Positions 47,341-56,950 of a stretch of DNA of 64,000 nucleotides are shown here, piece by piece (positions within the stretch are counted from its first letter, which is position 1; every line of letters starts with the position of its first letter). The notes below the pieces were generated by a model. The model was not told where the DNA came from, made no database searches, and worked only from the letters and a program-made list of their open reading frames with translations. Both the position numbers and the translations under genes were made by a program. The stretch covers positions 5,524,501 through 5,588,500 of the forward strand of contig JACCIC010000014.1 of the NCBI GenBank assembly GCA_018907035.1, in the 5' to 3' direction. This DNA comes from Sycobia sp. Sy_11 (lineage: Eukaryota > Arthropoda > Insecta > Hymenoptera > Epichrysomallidae).

Positions 47341-48328
47341 CTCGATCGTAAATCGGGAAATTGAAATTTTAATAAATAATGCTGTAACTGGCGATACGTA
47401 TAATCAATCGTCATTTATCATTTATCTTATAGAAATCAAATGTTATGTAAATATCGTTGAATTAAAATTTATTTAACAATCCCTCGCTTACTGATCAATT
47501 TTATTTTCTATTTTATGTAATATCAAAAATTATATAATTTATGATCGCATATATACTCGATTACGCACTTCGTTTTTGTATTTTATTTAAATACAAAGAG
47601 ATATTCAACTTTTTTAAATTATTTGCTAATTATCAAAAAATGACTATATATATACCGGATTTAATGTTTAATTATTTGCCATTCATAATTTAGCGTATTA
47701 ATCGAATAAAAAATATTGTAAAAATATTTTTGTTTGATTATTTCACTTTTGATTTTTCTAGTTTGAGCAGTAACTTAATTAGGTTTAAATATAATGCTTA
47801 TAGTTCCCTTGTATTAAAAATATAATTCTGTCATTTCTTCAATAAACAAATTAAATATTTAATTCATGATTCTTTAACGGATAATGACAAAACAATTTAT
47901 TTATTTGATAAATCAATGTTACTTTCTTTTTCTCTCCAATAATTAACAAATATTGATACAGCGGCAAAGCTCTACTTATAATATGAAGTTTAACTGTACT
48001 AAAAATTAACTTTTAATTAGAGAGAAATTCTACCGAATGAATTTTAGTACTATTACGAGAATTAAATATTATTGGCAAAACGTAATTATCAGAAGGTATT
48101 AACCTTTAATGCATATAATAGGAATTCATTTTATAATTGCCTTGATGTGCTGAATACATCCATTTTTGTTGTTAAGTAAGAATTAAACCGCCAGGGCATC
48201 ATTAAAGAATACTTTCTGTCTCTCGTACTTATACTGAATCCTTTACATATTTATACAGTTATGTCATCATTAATATAAGCTCCATTAATTATTAAAGAAT
48301 TTCATTGGACTATCATTATTACTGTGAA
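47341..48328. other. AT-rich non-coding stretch
   Basis: Nothing recognised. Confidence 0.55.
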
Positions 48329-48685
48329 CTATTTGTACTTGAAAAAGTTATTTTTTATCATCCGACAAATGCAACGACAACGCATGTAAATGACACAAAC
48401 AAAACTAGTTTGGCAACTTTTTCGTTCAATTAATTCCCTGCAAAATTTTGATTGAAAAAATGTAATATCTAACACTTCATCAGTTGCCTGGTAAAATAGA
48501 AGCTCGATTATCGCTTGAATTTTATTAAAAATCAGTTCATTTGAAGGATTAAAGTTCATTTGCTGACTAAAAGGACTGCTCGCGTTCACAAGCAATACAA
48601 TAAATAACGTGAACAGCAAATAAAAACCCACCCTCGTAATATACGTATATATAATCATAAAAATCAAGCAAAAACACCGCGACAT
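48329..48685 (-). CDS. Unassigned 118-residue ORF with signal-like hydrophobic N-terminus
   Basis: From the ATG at 48685 the frame has a hydrophobic stretch at about residues 21-36 (FYLLFTLFIVLLV) ending in NASS, like a signal peptide or membrane anchor. A polar middle follows (NFNPSNELIFNKIQ), then a C-terminal part with several cysteines (about residues 89-110). The frame extends upstream through a CA array, so the start is a choice made to exclude repeat. TTTTGCAG inside it (about 48433) is a good splice acceptor, so the true exon could instead begin there. No family is recognised, and AT-rich DNA readily gives hydrophobic frames. Confidence 0.25.
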   Translation of the reverse strand: MSRCFCLIFMIIYTYITRVGFYLLFTLFIVLLVNASSPFSQQMNFNPSNELIFNKIQAIIELLFYQATDEVLDITFFQSKFCRELIERKSCQTSFVCVIYMRCRCICRMIKNNFFKYK

Positions 48686-48748
48686 CAACAAGTTTGATAT
48701 AATATCGACGCCCCCGGTACGTATATATAACTCATCGCTCCGAAACAT

Positions 48749-48754
<6 letters not shown>

Positions 48755-48786
<32 letters not shown>
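48755..48786. repeat. (TG)n(TA)n microsatellite
   Basis: About twelve TG units then four TA units. Confidence 0.95.
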
Positions 48787-49159
48787 CCACCCGTCGTATC
48801 TAAAACCAATAAAATCGTCCTGGAACGCTCTTTCTCTATAATATATCGCCTCGTACGCCGCCGCCGCCCCGCCACCCCATCCCCAGCCCGCCCATCCCGC
48901 GAACCACAAGGCGCAAAGCAAAACCACAATAATTAGCGTCGACGTGATGCAAGACGGAGGCAGGCAGGACAGCAAAATCGACCCACATAGCCGCCGGTAT
49001 ATAATAAGCAGGGGGCGGATCGGGCATTAGCGGTCGCGCCGTATAGTATATAATATACCTCAACCCCCCCCCCTCAACCATCCGTCCCCCCTGCCCCCGT
49101 GCCAGACGTTATCCGACTTATTTACCCGCGCACGAAGCCCACGCCACCGAGAGAAGAGC

Positions 49160-49163
<4 letters not shown>
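48787..49163. other. GC-rich non-coding stretch
   Basis: CCGCC-type pyrimidine-rich sequence with C10 at 49064-49073. No gene. Confidence 0.5.

Positions 49164-49199
<36 letters not shown>
49164..49199. repeat. (GA)n microsatellite, about 18 units
   Basis: Perfect GA array. Confidence 0.97.
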
Positions 49200-49202
<3 letters not shown>

Positions 49203-49280
49203 GCCGGAATCGACGTAACGTATATATACAGCTATATATACTCTATATTTGTAAGTGTGCGCCCCGCTGATGCAGCACGG

Positions 49281-49282
<2 letters not shown>

Positions 49283-49326
<44 letters not shown>
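49283..49326. repeat. (TA)n microsatellite, 22 units
   Basis: Perfect TA array. Confidence 0.97.
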
Positions 49327-49329
<3 letters not shown>

Positions 49330-49439
49330 TCTAAGTTGGAAAGTTGATCGCGTGCACGCGCGTGCGTGCACAGGAGTCCCTGCATGAATTATGTAATGTC
49401 GTTTAGCCGCACGCACGCATGTACGCCCGCGCATCGATC

Positions 49440-49440
49440 T

Positions 49441-49476
<36 letters not shown>

Positions 49477-49492
49477 CCTCTCTTTCTCTCTC
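49440..49492. repeat. Imperfect (CT)n microsatellite
   Basis: CT array with TTT and CCC breaks. Confidence 0.95.
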
Positions 49493-49682
49493 CGATGAAT
49501 ATATCCCACCCCCCTTAGCCCCAAGCTCACTCGCGGGAAACACGCGAGGTGCTGGAAAGAGCGAGAAGGGGAGGAAACAATGATCCGGAGTCCGTTCTCC
49601 TTCCACCGTTCGTTCATCCCCCTTTACGCCTATTAAGTTCAGCGACTCGCAATGTAATTGAGCGCTCTTTGAACGATTGCAC

Positions 49683-49683
<1 letters not shown>

Positions 49684-49742
<59 letters not shown>
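49684..49742. repeat. (CT)n microsatellite, about 29 units
   Basis: Perfect CT array. Confidence 0.97.
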
Positions 49743-49747
<5 letters not shown>

Positions 49748-50645
49748 TTTCTCTAGCCCTTCCCGTTTTTGCCCATTTTATTGCGAAGGAAAGAAATATC
49801 ACGCGGTTATTTTTATGGAAATTATAAAGTATAAATATAGGAATTCTGAAAGTATTCGTGCGAGGTAGATTCTTTGACGAATGGAATGCTGAGAAAGTTT
49901 AGTATGTGGGCAGATTTGAGAATTGAAAGGTTTCAGTTTTTCTTCTTATTCTTCTCTTTCATGCGTTAAATCAGTAGTTACGGAGGTCCCCGCTTGTTAT
50001 CAACCTCAACTGTATGTATACAAACACAAAATATAGCATTACGTACACTCCAAAGAATCTTGCGATTGAAAAAAAGACCACAAGTCAATCAAATTGGAAT
50101 GAGTTTTTTGGTCGAACATCAACTGGATTATTAAATAATTTCAATTTTTCAGCATATATGTGAATATTAGAATATGTTTATTTGTAACATTTCCAAAATC
50201 AATTGAACTAAATTATAAGTTTCTTTTTGATACGGATCGATAACCTAGAATCTCCTTAATAATAGTAGAAGAAGAAAAAACTCAGAAAGCGACAGACAAT
50301 GAGTTCGGCTCAAATAATGGAGATTCTTATTATTCTTTATTAATAATAGTTATTAATAATATTCAGCCTTAGGATAATAAACATATTATATAATAATATA
50401 TACGATAATATAGAATATGCATTATGTTAATGTATAATAGTAATAGTAATAACAAAAATAATAATAATTATTATTATTATTATAATTTATCTTTATTATT
50501 CTTCATCTACCTTGCTTATATTGCTGAGGTTGATAGTCTAGGGCTGTTGATTATCCCGATGAGTACATTTTCCATCATTAAGCCTTCTTTTTATATCTCG
50601 CCCAAGCTGTTCCTTTTGACGGCGAAATACCTCACACTGTAAAAA
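49743..50645. other. AT-rich stretch with ATT/AAT hairpin-prone iteration
   Basis: AATAATAATAATT-ATTATTATTATT at about 50457-50481 is self-complementary. No gene recognised. Confidence 0.5.
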
Positions 50646-50658
50646 CGCCATCTGCTGG
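50646..50658 (-). promoter_or_regulatory. CTCF-like motif, full consensus match
   Basis: Minus-strand CCAGCAGATGGCG contains CCAGCAGATGGC, an exact match to the CTCF core CCASYAGRKGGC. It lies ~90 bp from the retrotransposon remnant, so it may have arrived with that element. Confidence 0.4.
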
Positions 50659-50746
50659 TGATAGGAACGGAACCGCCCATACCTTGCCCGTATTGTGTAA
50701 AATAGTCTTCTGCTGCTGAATAATATTCTTTTCTTTTGCTTGAAGA

Positions 50747-51151
50747 TTAGTAAAAACAAGACGTACAATATCGCGTGTCTTTTGGCTTAAAGATGCATTT
50801 TATTTCTTCTAGTAGTAGTTCCGAATCTAACCTGTCCGTACGATCGAGAAATATAGTATCTACAATGTTCTACATAGTTTTGGGATTCAAGATATCCCCG
50901 TTCCCAGGTGCTCTAAGTTTTCCAGTGACTATTCTGTATTCTAGTCTCCATTGGTCCTTGTCGAAAACCCTAAACAGCATCTTCCGAGCATAGGCATTTT
51001 TTGGACTCGATTGCTCATCGAAGCGTGGAGAGCTTGCGCGTTCAGCTCTCGTCGAAATTATCCCATTACCGTACTTTATGGAGCTTTCTGATAGACATCT
51101 ACATATAATGAAGCTATCGTTATTTTCGTTATTTTCAATACTAGTTGGAAT
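50747..51151 (-). pseudogene. R1-type non-LTR retrotransposon ORF2 remnant
   Basis: Read on the minus strand from 51151, 135 codons stay in one frame to TAA at 50747, with a single internal TAG at 50872-50870. The segment FDKDQWRLEYRIVTGKLRAP corresponds to the conserved (D)PWG-x-x-Y+IVT-x-KLR stretch of R1-clade ORF2, between endonuclease and reverse transcriptase. The stretch NPKTM-stop-NIVDTIF then matches the following P-x-x-M-x-x-IVDxLFP block. The catalytic reverse transcriptase core is not preserved here. No ATG starts the frame, consistent with a 5'-truncated or internal fragment. Downstream minus-strand sequence to 50538 is open but I could not align it. The element is decayed and immobile. 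Confidence 0.65.
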
Positions 51152-52053
51152 TTATCTTTCAAGTTAGTGAGCGAACTACTTTGGTTTCCACTATATTAGG
51201 TCAACTATAAAAAACATGCTAATGCGCAAAAGACGTACAAAATATAAGATAACATTTTTATCTTCCATCAATCATTATATAATCAGTTTTTAAGGTTGAA
51301 TATCGGTTTAGCTTCGGGATCTTTCCATAAGTTTATATGATTATTACAGTCATTAATAATTTTTTAAATTTGTATAAGTTAATCTCAGTACAACACTGAT
51401 CATTTGAAAATTTGGCTTTTAAGAACTAGTTACAAGAAAAGTCATTAAAAACGTTAGAACAATTTAAATTAAATTATTAGAACTGAAAATCTATAATAGA
51501 TCTTCATTACATCAAAATAAACGCGATCAAATGAGAAATTAATTAAATAGATTGAAACTTTATAGGCAGAAGGCATTACGGGATTGTGGATTACCATAAA
51601 ATTCGAAACCTAAGGAATGCGAAGTACGAGTCAATACCGTCCCTTCGCATCCCTCCCCAGATCCGGGCGCAGAACTTCGCACCCATACAGCTAACCGTTA
51701 AGCTACTTTCTTACCCCTCTTACCCAATACCCAATTCTTGAACACTGTCTACACTCAGCGTGCAGCAGTGGCAATCTCATTTTCCACTTTAATCCAACCG
51801 CCGATCTGAGCGAGGCGCGCGAGCGCAACAGATAAGCCCTTCGAACCGAGACACGCTTCTCGGCTACGCGCGGAGAATCCGTTTCCCCGTGTCCGTAACG
51901 AGGTGGCTGAGAATCGATTCGCGCAGTTCCCGAATTTCTCGGCTGACCGGGCAGCGCGTGGTAAACGAGCCAGCGCGGCCCGAGCAATGCCGGCGGGGGA
52001 GGGGGGGAAGCCCTCGGCTAGCTCGTTCGGGCGAAAACGGGACTCTGCTCTTC
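51152..52053. other. AT-rich then CpG-rich non-coding stretch
   Basis: Becomes CpG-rich after about 51600. No decayed endonuclease domain could be recognised upstream of the retrotransposon fragment. Overlapping frames at 51703-52135 are Arg/Ala-rich readings of CpG DNA. Confidence 0.5.
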
Positions 52054-52085
52054 TATAAAATGCGGCTAGCGTCGTCTTGTCATTG
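52054..52085 (+). promoter_or_regulatory. Core promoter: TATA box with initiator
   Basis: TATAAAA at 52054-52060 is followed, with its first T 28 bases upstream, by an initiator-like TCATTG whose A is 52082. This is the canonical metazoan TATA-to-start spacing. It sits in a CpG-rich block. The pairing with a donor site 55 bases downstream strengthens the call. Confidence 0.5.
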
Positions 52086-52137
52086 ATGGCATGGGAGGAG
52101 GAGGAGACGTAGAACGTAGATGTACGTATGTGCACGT
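52082..52137 (+). CDS. Candidate first exon with short N-terminal coding sequence
   Basis: From the predicted start at 52082, an ATG at 52091 reads MGGGGDVERRCTYVH and remains open to a strong splice donor, GTAAGAGT, starting at 52138. An earlier ATG at 52086 meets a stop after eight codons. The downstream exon was not identified; it may lie beyond the window. The GGAGGAGGAGG purine run explains the Gly repeat and would be unusual at a protein N-terminus, so a non-coding 5' UTR exon is equally likely. Confidence 0.3.
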
Positions 52138-53566
52138 GTAAGAGTAAACGCTTTCATACCGAACCGAGCGAGCAGACGGGAATAGTGCCACCGAATTGTA
52201 AGGGCGGCTTATATACGGAGCATCGGTGCGCTTGGCACACCGGCACGAGCCCGGGTCGATCGTTCGCGAGAGACGAAAAATCTGCTCGACCGGCGAGACG
52301 AGGCGACGAAGATTATTGTCGAGGGGGAGAAGTAGAGGGGTGGAGGGAGCCGGGTGATTGAGAAGCCGGTAGAAAGCGGAGTCGGAAGGACTTTAAGAAC
52401 TTTTAAATCTGTCGCCGATTGCCAGCTCCGGGAGTACCGACGCGAATTTATACTTTTAATCTCGTCCCGGGTAATGGCTCCGAGCTGCCCTAACGCGTAT
52501 ACATATCGATTTTTCAGCACTAATCCGGGAATATTCCAGTTGCTTTCTGTATAATCGTCTTATACGTTTTGGTTTCTTCGATTTTTATTCCGACAAAACG
52601 AGATTATCGAATGGTCAAGATGTTATTCAGAAATTTTTGGAGTGAAATTGATTGCACAATTTAATTCTATTTGTAGAAAGTAATGTATAAACAAACTATT
52701 TGATTCCACTTCAACTGTAGGAAAAAATTGTTTTTCTCTAACTAGTTCAATTTATGATAACCCACAATGAGTAGAATCTATCACAATCCCGAACAATCAC
52801 TCGATCTATTTTGGTCATAACGTTTGCTTAAGAATTCAGGTCTTAAATGTTTCCAGATATTTGTTTATTTACCGAAATTAGGCAAATCGAAATCTTAAGC
52901 TTGACCAAAACATGAATGCTTTGGCAAAAGGGTATAATATATGTAGCCTAAATATTTTGGTCAATGTTGAACTTTTACTTTTTGCGATAGCTTTTCGATT
53001 AATTTGACGATTTCATTACATTAAAAGTTATTATTAATACTTATATTAATAATAATGATCGATGTTATTATGATACTTATTAATAAAGTTTATATTTTAT
53101 TAATAAATATATACTATTAATGAAGTGGTCTAAACCAGACATCCCCGATTATAATCATAACGTTAAACAACAGATAAAATAAAATTATAAATTTTCGTTT
53201 GATTCATAAATAATTTATAAAATTTTATTGGCTTGAACGTATTATTCCAATATCTTCTTAAAAAAATTTTGTTCATATTCCAATAAATTGCATTAATTTA
53301 AACGAAAATAGAATATTTCTAAAGTACTCGTTAATTACGCACCATTCGCTTGTTACATAGAAAAATATTTTTAAAAAAAAATGAAATTGCACGGTGCAAA
53401 AACAGAAACCGTAACTCTTGAAACACGGTGCCTAACTTCAGAACAGTTAAAACAATAACAGAGTAAACAGACAAATAATGAAAATACCGAAACTAATTAC
53501 TCTGTCTCACTCACTCGCCAGCTCTTACTTTTGCTACAACTACAAGCAAAAGAATAAATAAATACT

Positions 53567-53570
<4 letters not shown>
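52138..53570. other. CpG-rich then AT-rich non-coding DNA
   Basis: GC-rich to about 52530, then AT-rich. It would be the first intron if the 52082-52137 exon is real. Nothing else recognised. Confidence 0.45.

Positions 53571-53602
<32 letters not shown>
53571..53602. repeat. (CT)n microsatellite
   Basis: About sixteen CT units. Confidence 0.96.
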
Positions 53603-53605
<3 letters not shown>

Positions 53606-53827
53606 TTTGTCTCTTTTTCTGCTACTAGTTGCTTGCAACGTGAAAATTCTCTCCTGTAGCTCTATGACATCCGCGCGATGCGTCCCAATTACTCTACCAG
53701 CGATCCTTGGAAAATGATTTATCAGCAGTGCGCGCATCTTCCATCTTTGTCTGCCTAGCAAAAAGCTTCGGCTGGCTCCGCCTCGAATCAATTACCATCC
53801 ATCTCGATTCCATTACCTACAGCTGTG

Positions 53828-53829
<2 letters not shown>

Positions 53830-53872
<43 letters not shown>
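53830..53872. repeat. (TA)n microsatellite, 21 units
   Basis: Perfect TA array. Confidence 0.97.
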
Positions 53873-53874
<2 letters not shown>

Positions 53875-53880
53875 TGTTCG

Positions 53881-53902
53881 CAGACTACCATCTGCTAGTC
53901 TG
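53881..53902. repeat. Short inverted repeat with CTCF-like loop
   Basis: CAGACTA and TAGTCTG form 7 bp arms around CCATCTGC, which together with the right arm resembles the CTCF-type word CCATCTGCTAGT. Confidence 0.8.
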
Positions 53903-53904
53903 TT

Positions 53905-53907
<3 letters not shown>

Positions 53908-53940
<33 letters not shown>
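53908..53940. repeat. (CT)n microsatellite
   Basis: About sixteen CT units. Confidence 0.96.
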
Positions 53941-53943
<3 letters not shown>

Positions 53944-54608
53944 GATCTGCTTGTTCCGCACTCTTTATACCTCTTTTCTTTAGCCCTGGCCTTCTTTTTC
54001 ATATCCCCACTCTTTTATACCATCGCTGGTAGGATAAACGAATAAATTTTGTCTTTAGAAATTCAAATGTATTTGATCGATCTCGTGGTGAAAAACGAAA
54101 TTGTTCTTAAACCTGAGCATTCTAATAAAAACAAGAAGCTAAAGATAATTCTTAATTTGTACATAGAATTTCTCACCTTATAAGACTTTTCATGTCATTA
54201 ATACGTAAGGTTTGATAATTACACGTAAACTTGAATGAAAAATCGTTTCTTCACATGCTATGCCAGTTTATTAAAGATAAGGAGAAAAATCCTATTATTC
54301 GTGTATAATCGGTGGCTTGAATGAAGGGGCACTATTTCTCACGTCTCGTCTTATGAAGACTTGCTCTTGCTATAGATTGCAAGACTAACTGAAAAAAATA
54401 GTTTTTGTTAATTGTGAAATTTTATTTTATTATTATAGATTAAAAAAAGACGTTCATCAAAAATGAAAATATGTTTTAACTTTCAAACCATTATTCTGCA
54501 TGTATTCATTTGTATTTATTGTAATTGGTTACGTATATTATACTATACAGGGAGATCAGGAAATACCGAGATACTTGAATAAATGAACTAGGAAGCGTTT
54601 TAGAGACA
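53941..54608. other. AT-rich non-coding stretch
   Basis: Nothing recognised. Confidence 0.55.
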
Positions 54609-54730
54609 AATTTTAAATCTCTTTTTTTTTTTTTTTTTTTTTTTTTATGTTATTTAAGGTCGCTCTATTTATGCTTCCAAATATCGGTGCTAATCAGCGA
54701 CGGAGGTCTACGATCTGAATTTTAAATCTC
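54609..54730 (-). mobile_element. Retroposed short RNA copy with poly(A) and target-site duplication
   Basis: AATTTTAAATCTC occurs as a perfect 13 bp direct repeat at 54609-54621 and 54718-54730. Between them is a 96 bp insert: T25 (54622-54646) then 71 bp. Read on the minus strand this is a 71-nt body followed by A25, flanked by a target-site duplication, the signature of LINE-mediated retroposition. The body contains complementary GTCGCT and AGCGAC (minus strand; 54696-54701 with 54659-54664), a hairpin. It ends AACAT just before the tail, so ACA lies close to the 3' end as in the 3' hairpin of H/ACA small nucleolar RNAs. That RNA class is an inference; a 5'-truncated SINE or mRNA 3' end is the alternative. 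Confidence 0.7.
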
Positions 54731-55430
54731 AATCTTATAGGAATCAAATCAAAGGATACCGATATTGCAGTTGAGCTTAATTTTTAACGTGAACTTCTTT
54801 GACTAAAATGCAATCCCGGAACATGATAAAGCGTAAAAATTTGGCATCCAATCTTATTTATCCTGATAACTTTCAAAGGTTGTTTAGGTTTTCAAAACAA
54901 TTGTTTATAAAAAAAGATTGACAAACTATATCTATAAAAAATAAATCAATCAAAGGTTTAGGGGGTAAATAAAATCAGAAAATTGTAACGATGGTCGTGA
55001 TCATGATACATCTGTTGAATGACGCCTGAAGGTCAGCTTTGACTCAAGCCATGTTTCAGTAAATAATATTAAATATAAAACTGGAATCTTAAAAACTTAT
55101 AATTACATAATTAATAGCTAATTATTAACTTCTATGATTTTTTATATATTTAAAACTTTCATATGTAACGAAAAGTCAATTACCACGGAACTGAGATTAA
55201 CGTTTTCAATAGCCGATAATTTACTTCTCAACGTTGAAGGAAAAAAATAGAAAGTTCTCTTATTAACTGTCCATTGCTAAACGTGTTGCGCTATATCCGT
55301 GTTCATTTTATAAATACTACATTATCATCCATTTGAGTTTCGGTTTGCACACAGAAATTCATACGGATTAAGCCAGTGCTTTAAATCGACTTATTCTAAT
55401 CCTCCGAACTGCTAAATAAACTCTACCCGC
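54731..55430. other. AT-rich non-coding stretch
   Basis: Nothing recognised. Confidence 0.55.
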
Positions 55431-56040
55431 CAGACAAATACAAAAGATATAAATTCGACGCGCACAAAGAAGCCGCGCCCTCTTTTCTCCGGGAGAGCTT
55501 TAATATTGGATTTCCCATCCCAACGGCTCGCCTCATCCTTTCGAAAATCCCTTACGGCCGAGGGCGCGGTCTCTGTGTACTATAACGTCGGTTTACGGTT
55601 TATACGCTCGAGACCGACGGTTACGGCATCCGGGTTCGCTTGCCGGCCGGGAAATTCACTGCACGGGGGTGGTTTGTGGGGTGGGGGGGGGGTGGCGCTT
55701 TTACTGTCGAGCTCGACGACCGTCGGCCCCGCGAACCGCACGTACGAGCCCCGCCCCATATAAGTGGGCCCGTGGCCAGATCGTAAAGCGCCGAACGTAA
55801 AGGTGTCGACGCGTCTTATATAAATCGCGCGGTGGTGGCGTCCCGGCGCGCGCTCCAGTTCCACACAGATTATCGGGACCGGGGCAGGCGGGGGCTCGCT
55901 TTTGTTGCTTTTTGCGGGGAATGGATTTGTCGATTCGCCGCCGTTGCCGCTATAGCTTTTTTCCTTTACCCTCACCAACCGCCCCCCCTCCCAACCACCC
56001 CATCCGCTTTTTATCGGACTTGATATTCTAACAGGCAGTT
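55431..56040. other. CpG-rich block with promoter-like signals
   Basis: Dense CpG, G10 at 55683-55692 and a TATATAAA at 55817-55824 followed by CpG-rich sequence. An initiator-like CCAGTT lies 40 bases downstream, slightly farther than ideal. No supported gene. Confidence 0.4.
55817..55824 (+). promoter_or_regulatory. Possible TATA box
   Basis: TATATAAA embedded in CpG-rich DNA. Distance to the nearest initiator-like word is about 40 bases, so support is weak. Confidence 0.25.
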
Positions 56041-56652
56041 AAATTTAACTGACTTTAAAAAAACGTTTTGTAATACGAAGACGAGAGGACGAATCGATAT
56101 TTATTTTAGAAACTTTCAAATGCTCAATTTTGATTTTCATTAAATCGTGAAAAATAATCTGATCGGTTATTTGGATTTGTTGAATCTTCGATGTAAGCTT
56201 TACTTAAGCAAGATCGAACGATAATTTCGTGCCATTAGTCTTGTGACAAGCTATTACAGTTAGCTTAGCTTACATACTCAACTATGAGAGCATTTCGCAA
56301 CATATGTGTACGAAAATATTGGAATTAACAGAAGAAAATGTATCAATATATATATACTGATATAATAAAAGTACTGATACGAGATTCAATCAATCCTATA
56401 GAACGTCACAATTCGTCGGCGTAAACTTTAAATATGTTTTCAATGATTTGAGCGTAACTAACAAAGGTAAAATGATCTGAATCTGTAATGTTTCGGAATA
56501 CACAGATAACGAACAAGCATATCAATTGGTTAAATGATACGCGATTTGAAACATTTATCCGCAAAGAGACATTGCAAAATTAAGATGGACATAACACACT
56601 GGTAACAACTGGTAACTATATCAGTGGGACAGTTCATATAAATAATGATTCT
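56041..56652. other. AT-rich non-coding stretch
   Basis: Nothing recognised. Confidence 0.55.
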
Positions 56653-56847
56653 CTAAATGGGACTAAGGCCATCATCAAGTTCAACAAATAAATCAAATAA
56701 AATCAATTCTGGAAATGTTAAAAGAATACGAGCAAATTCGACAGACGTACCAATAATAAAAAGAAACTCAAATTCACTCTTATGCTGTTCTTCAAACTTA
56801 TGAGGTATACGAAGTAATTTTCTGCTATGTCTAAGAGTCGCGGACAC
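56653..56847 (-). CDS. Unassigned 64-residue ORF
   Basis: The frame from ATG 56847 reads MSATLRHSRKLLRIPHK and ends VELDDGLSPI at TAG. It is open upstream for about 18 further codons (…VPRAVLGPRVVHHL…) into the telomere-like inverted repeat, where a TAA closes it. The mix of basic N-terminal and acidic C-terminal segments with aromatic residues looks protein-like, and third positions are T/A-biased as in AT-rich genes. No promoter, splice or poly(A) signal was tied to it and no family is recognised. Confidence 0.22.
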   Translation of the reverse strand: MSATLRHSRKLLRIPHKFEEQHKSEFEFLFIIGTSVEFARILLTFPELILFDLFVELDDGLSPI

Positions 56848-56890
56848 ATTAGATGATGAACTACGCGGGGACCCAATACTGCCCGCGGTA

Positions 56891-56950
56891 CTAAGTTAGG
56901 TTAGGTCATGATAATAAACGTGCACGCGGGTACACCTAACCTAAGCTTAG
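56891..56950. repeat. Inverted repeat with TTAGG telomere-type units
   Basis: CTAAGTTAGGTTAGGT (56891-56906) and ACCTAACCTAAGCTTAG (56934-56950) are complementary except for one extra base, with a 27-base loop. Each arm contains two units of TTAGG, the canonical insect telomere repeat. Confidence 0.85.

Noticed and set aside
48225..48260. Partial resemblance to the iab-4 microRNA seed region
   Set aside because: Only scattered matches and no hairpin.
50538..50746. Open minus-strand frame continuing beyond the R1 remnant
   Set aside because: It looks mildly protein-like, but I could not match it to reverse transcriptase blocks, so the element was not extended.
51660..51710. tRNA-like A-box (minus strand TAGCTTAACGGTTAG)
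   Set aside because: No B-box (GGTTCGANNCC) at the right distance and no cloverleaf pairing.
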